Below, piece by piece: positions 63,136 to 64,000 of a stretch of DNA of 64,000 nt. The number at the start of each line of letters is the position of its first letter. Within the stretch, counting starts at the first letter, position 1. The stretch comes from Microbacterium paraoxydans. Lineage in GTDB: Bacteria > Actinomycetota > Actinomycetes > Actinomycetales > Microbacteriaceae. The stretch spans positions 1 through 64,000 of the forward strand of contig NZ_JAIVLG010000003.1 in the NCBI RefSeq assembly GCF_020524545.1, given 5' to 3'. Under the pieces are notes generated by a model, which worked only from the letters and a program-made list of their open reading frames with translations, was not told the DNA's origin and ran no database searches. Position numbers and translations under genes: made by a program.

Positions 63136-63734
63136 TCTCCTGTGGTCCGCATCGTGACGATCGCGGAGAACGGGATGATGCGGAAGCCGTGCACCGCACG
63201 GGCGAGCCGTGCCTGCCCCGGGTCATGTACCGCCAGATCCAGGTGATCCGCGGCGGCGCGATCGATCGTGCCGTGCGTGTCACCCGCATGGGTGGTGACG
63301 TGCACGGGGACGCGGCGGCGCGCGAGGTCACGCAGCACGAAGCCCAATGTCATCCTCTCCCGGAGCGCGTGCTCGGCGGCGGGGGCTTCGTCGAGGCTCG
63401 CCAGGATCATGCCGTGGTCGGCGGCGACGCCCGCGATGGCGTGCAACGGGACGAGCAGAGCCGCCGCCGGTGCACGGCCGACGTCTCCGGAGCCCCGTGT
63501 CTCGGCAGCGAGCCAGTCGGCCCCGAGAGTGCGTACCGTGACCGGAAGGCGTCGCCCGTTCACGAGGTCGATCGTGGCATCCGTGCACGCATCGCTGAGG
63601 GCCCGTAGCCGCGTCCGCAGGTCCAGCCGGGCGATGCGCAGCCTCTCGGACTCCGCATCGAGCACGGCGCGTTCGGCCTCCCACTCGGAGGTCAGCTGTC
63701 CCTCGAGGTCTTCGAACAGTCGGTCCCAGTGCAC
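63123..63734 (-). CDS. Conserved hypothetical protein
   Basis: I do not recognise a named family. The 203-residue protein has a coiled-coil N-terminus (about 1-50, 'LTSEWEAERAVLDAESERLR'). A beta-rich domain follows with 'VTVRTLGADWLAAETRG', 'AAALLVPLHAIAGV', 'RRVPVHVTTHAGDTHGTID' and 'FRIIPFSAIVTMR'. The repeated strand-turn-strand pattern and 'GDTHGTIDRAAADHLDL' are reminiscent of an Sm-like small-barrel fold, but this is a guess. The GTG at 63734 follows a TACGCT hexamer by seven bases. Confidence 0.72.
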   Translation of the reverse strand: MHWDRLFEDLEGQLTSEWEAERAVLDAESERLRIARLDLRTRLRALSDACTDATIDLVNGRRLPVTVRTLGADWLAAETRGSGDVGRAPAAALLVPLHAIAGVAADHGMILASLDEAPAAEHALRERMTLGFVLRDLARRRVPVHVTTHAGDTHGTIDRAAADHLDLAVHDPGQARLARAVHGFRIIPFSAIVTMRTTGDQLP

Positions 63735-63747
63735 CCGATCGAGCGTA
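63732..63747 (-). promoter_or_regulatory. Leaderless promoter, TACGCT-N7-GTG (minus strand)
   Basis: TACGCT on the minus strand (63747-63742) lies seven bases before the GTG at 63734. Confidence 0.55.
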
Positions 63748-63773
63748 GGCGAGGCCGATCTCCGACGTACGAG

Positions 63774-63782
63774 TTATCCACA
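63774..63782 (+). promoter_or_regulatory. DnaA box (TTATCCACA)
   Basis: A second perfect DnaA consensus box lies between divergent genes starting at 63734 and 63862. It sits in a relatively AT-rich patch (63771-63795). Confidence 0.6.
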
Positions 63783-63861
63783 TACTTTCTCGATCGGCGT
63801 TCGGGGCGCCGACCGTCGATGTTGTACTGACGACCTCGCAGACCCCGACCGAGAGATCGAC

Positions 63862-64000
63862 ATGACGCCTCACGAGTACTTCGCTCCGCAGCCGACACCG
63901 ACGAGCGAGCTTCCCGATCCTGCGCCGCTCCTGCGCAGCCTCACCCGCGGTGTGCTCGAAGTGCTCGCGGGTGTCCGCGAAGTCGATCAGCTTGCGCGGT
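63862..64000 (+). CDS. Rv3235 family protein, N-terminal part (partial)
   Basis: The gene runs off the end of the window. The 46 visible residues include 'LLRSLTRGVLEVLAGVREVD' and 'QLAR', typical of the Rv3235 family found near secA in actinobacteria. The function is unknown. The ATG at 63862 has a GAGAG about six bases upstream. Confidence 0.8.
   Translation, partial: MTPHEYFAPQPTPTSELPDPAPLLRSLTRGVLEVLAGVREVDQLAR

Noticed and set aside
62799..63782. The two DnaA boxes as a chromosomal origin
   Set aside because: An origin would show many boxes, an AT-rich unwinding region and dnaA or dnaN nearby. Only two boxes are present and none of those genes.

Overview
This is a 64-kb stretch of high-GC actinobacterial chromosome. 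Gene content and order point to the Microbacteriaceae, most likely Microbacterium or a close relative. The pointers are manA-whiB2, DUF5719/DUF3499, sahH, mtrA-mtrB-lpqB, comF-hpf-secA, the RDD/SpoIIM/DUF58/MoxR cluster, and many genes with no ribosome-binding site. I see no tRNA or rRNA gene, no insertion sequence, no CRISPR array and no pseudogene. Genes are tightly packed, and no gap between genes exceeds 300 bases; the largest, about 190 bases, lies upstream of secA.

Bases 1-30,100 form a surface-glycan locus. After the end of an LGFP-repeat protein comes a long plus-strand operon (363-12077) in which nearly every gene overlaps the next by 1-4 bases. It encodes a Wzm/Wzt ABC exporter, a DUF6541 membrane protein, a polyprenyl-phosphate-type GT2 with its DUF2304 partner, GT4 transferases, a WbpD/WbpE/WbpB-like set and a PglK-like ABC flippase. 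Three further glycosyltransferases follow, then a WbpI-type 2-epimerase, an acyltransferase with an SGNH domain and a WbpA-like dehydrogenase. Together WbpA/B/E/D/I predict a UDP-2,3-diacetamido-2,3-dideoxy-uronic acid (ManNAc3NAcA or GlcNAc3NAcA). Next is a galactofuranan cassette that resembles the mycobacterial one: glf, a second Wzm/Wzt pair, a small membrane protein, GlfT1-like and GlfT2-like transferases, and galE. Two tandem O-antigen-ligase-type membrane proteins close the region.

Bases 30,100-43,300 hold manA, whiB2, a 1012-aa GT2 membrane protein with DUF5719, a 'metallopeptidase family' protein without HExxH, DUF3499, a MacB-like adaptor/ATPase/permease set and sahH. They are followed by divergent RDD and SpoIIM-family genes. 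Bases 43,360-48,860 are a minus-strand operon: GDPD-membrane-domain protein, DUF4129, DUF4350, MoxR and DUF58.

Bases 48,950-60,970 carry mtrA-mtrB-lpqB, comF, hpf, a coiled-coil protein with a Gly-rich tail, a PadR regulator, secA and an AlaA-type aminotransferase. The last 3 kb hold a CpaE-like ATPase, a SAF/CpaB-like protein, a BldC/excisionase-like HTH protein, a conserved hypothetical and the start of an Rv3235-family gene. Two perfect DnaA boxes sit in the two divergent intergenic regions there.

Across the window a TANNNT -10 hexamer lies 6-9 bases before the start codon of many first genes. This leaderless signature moved several start codons in this annotation.
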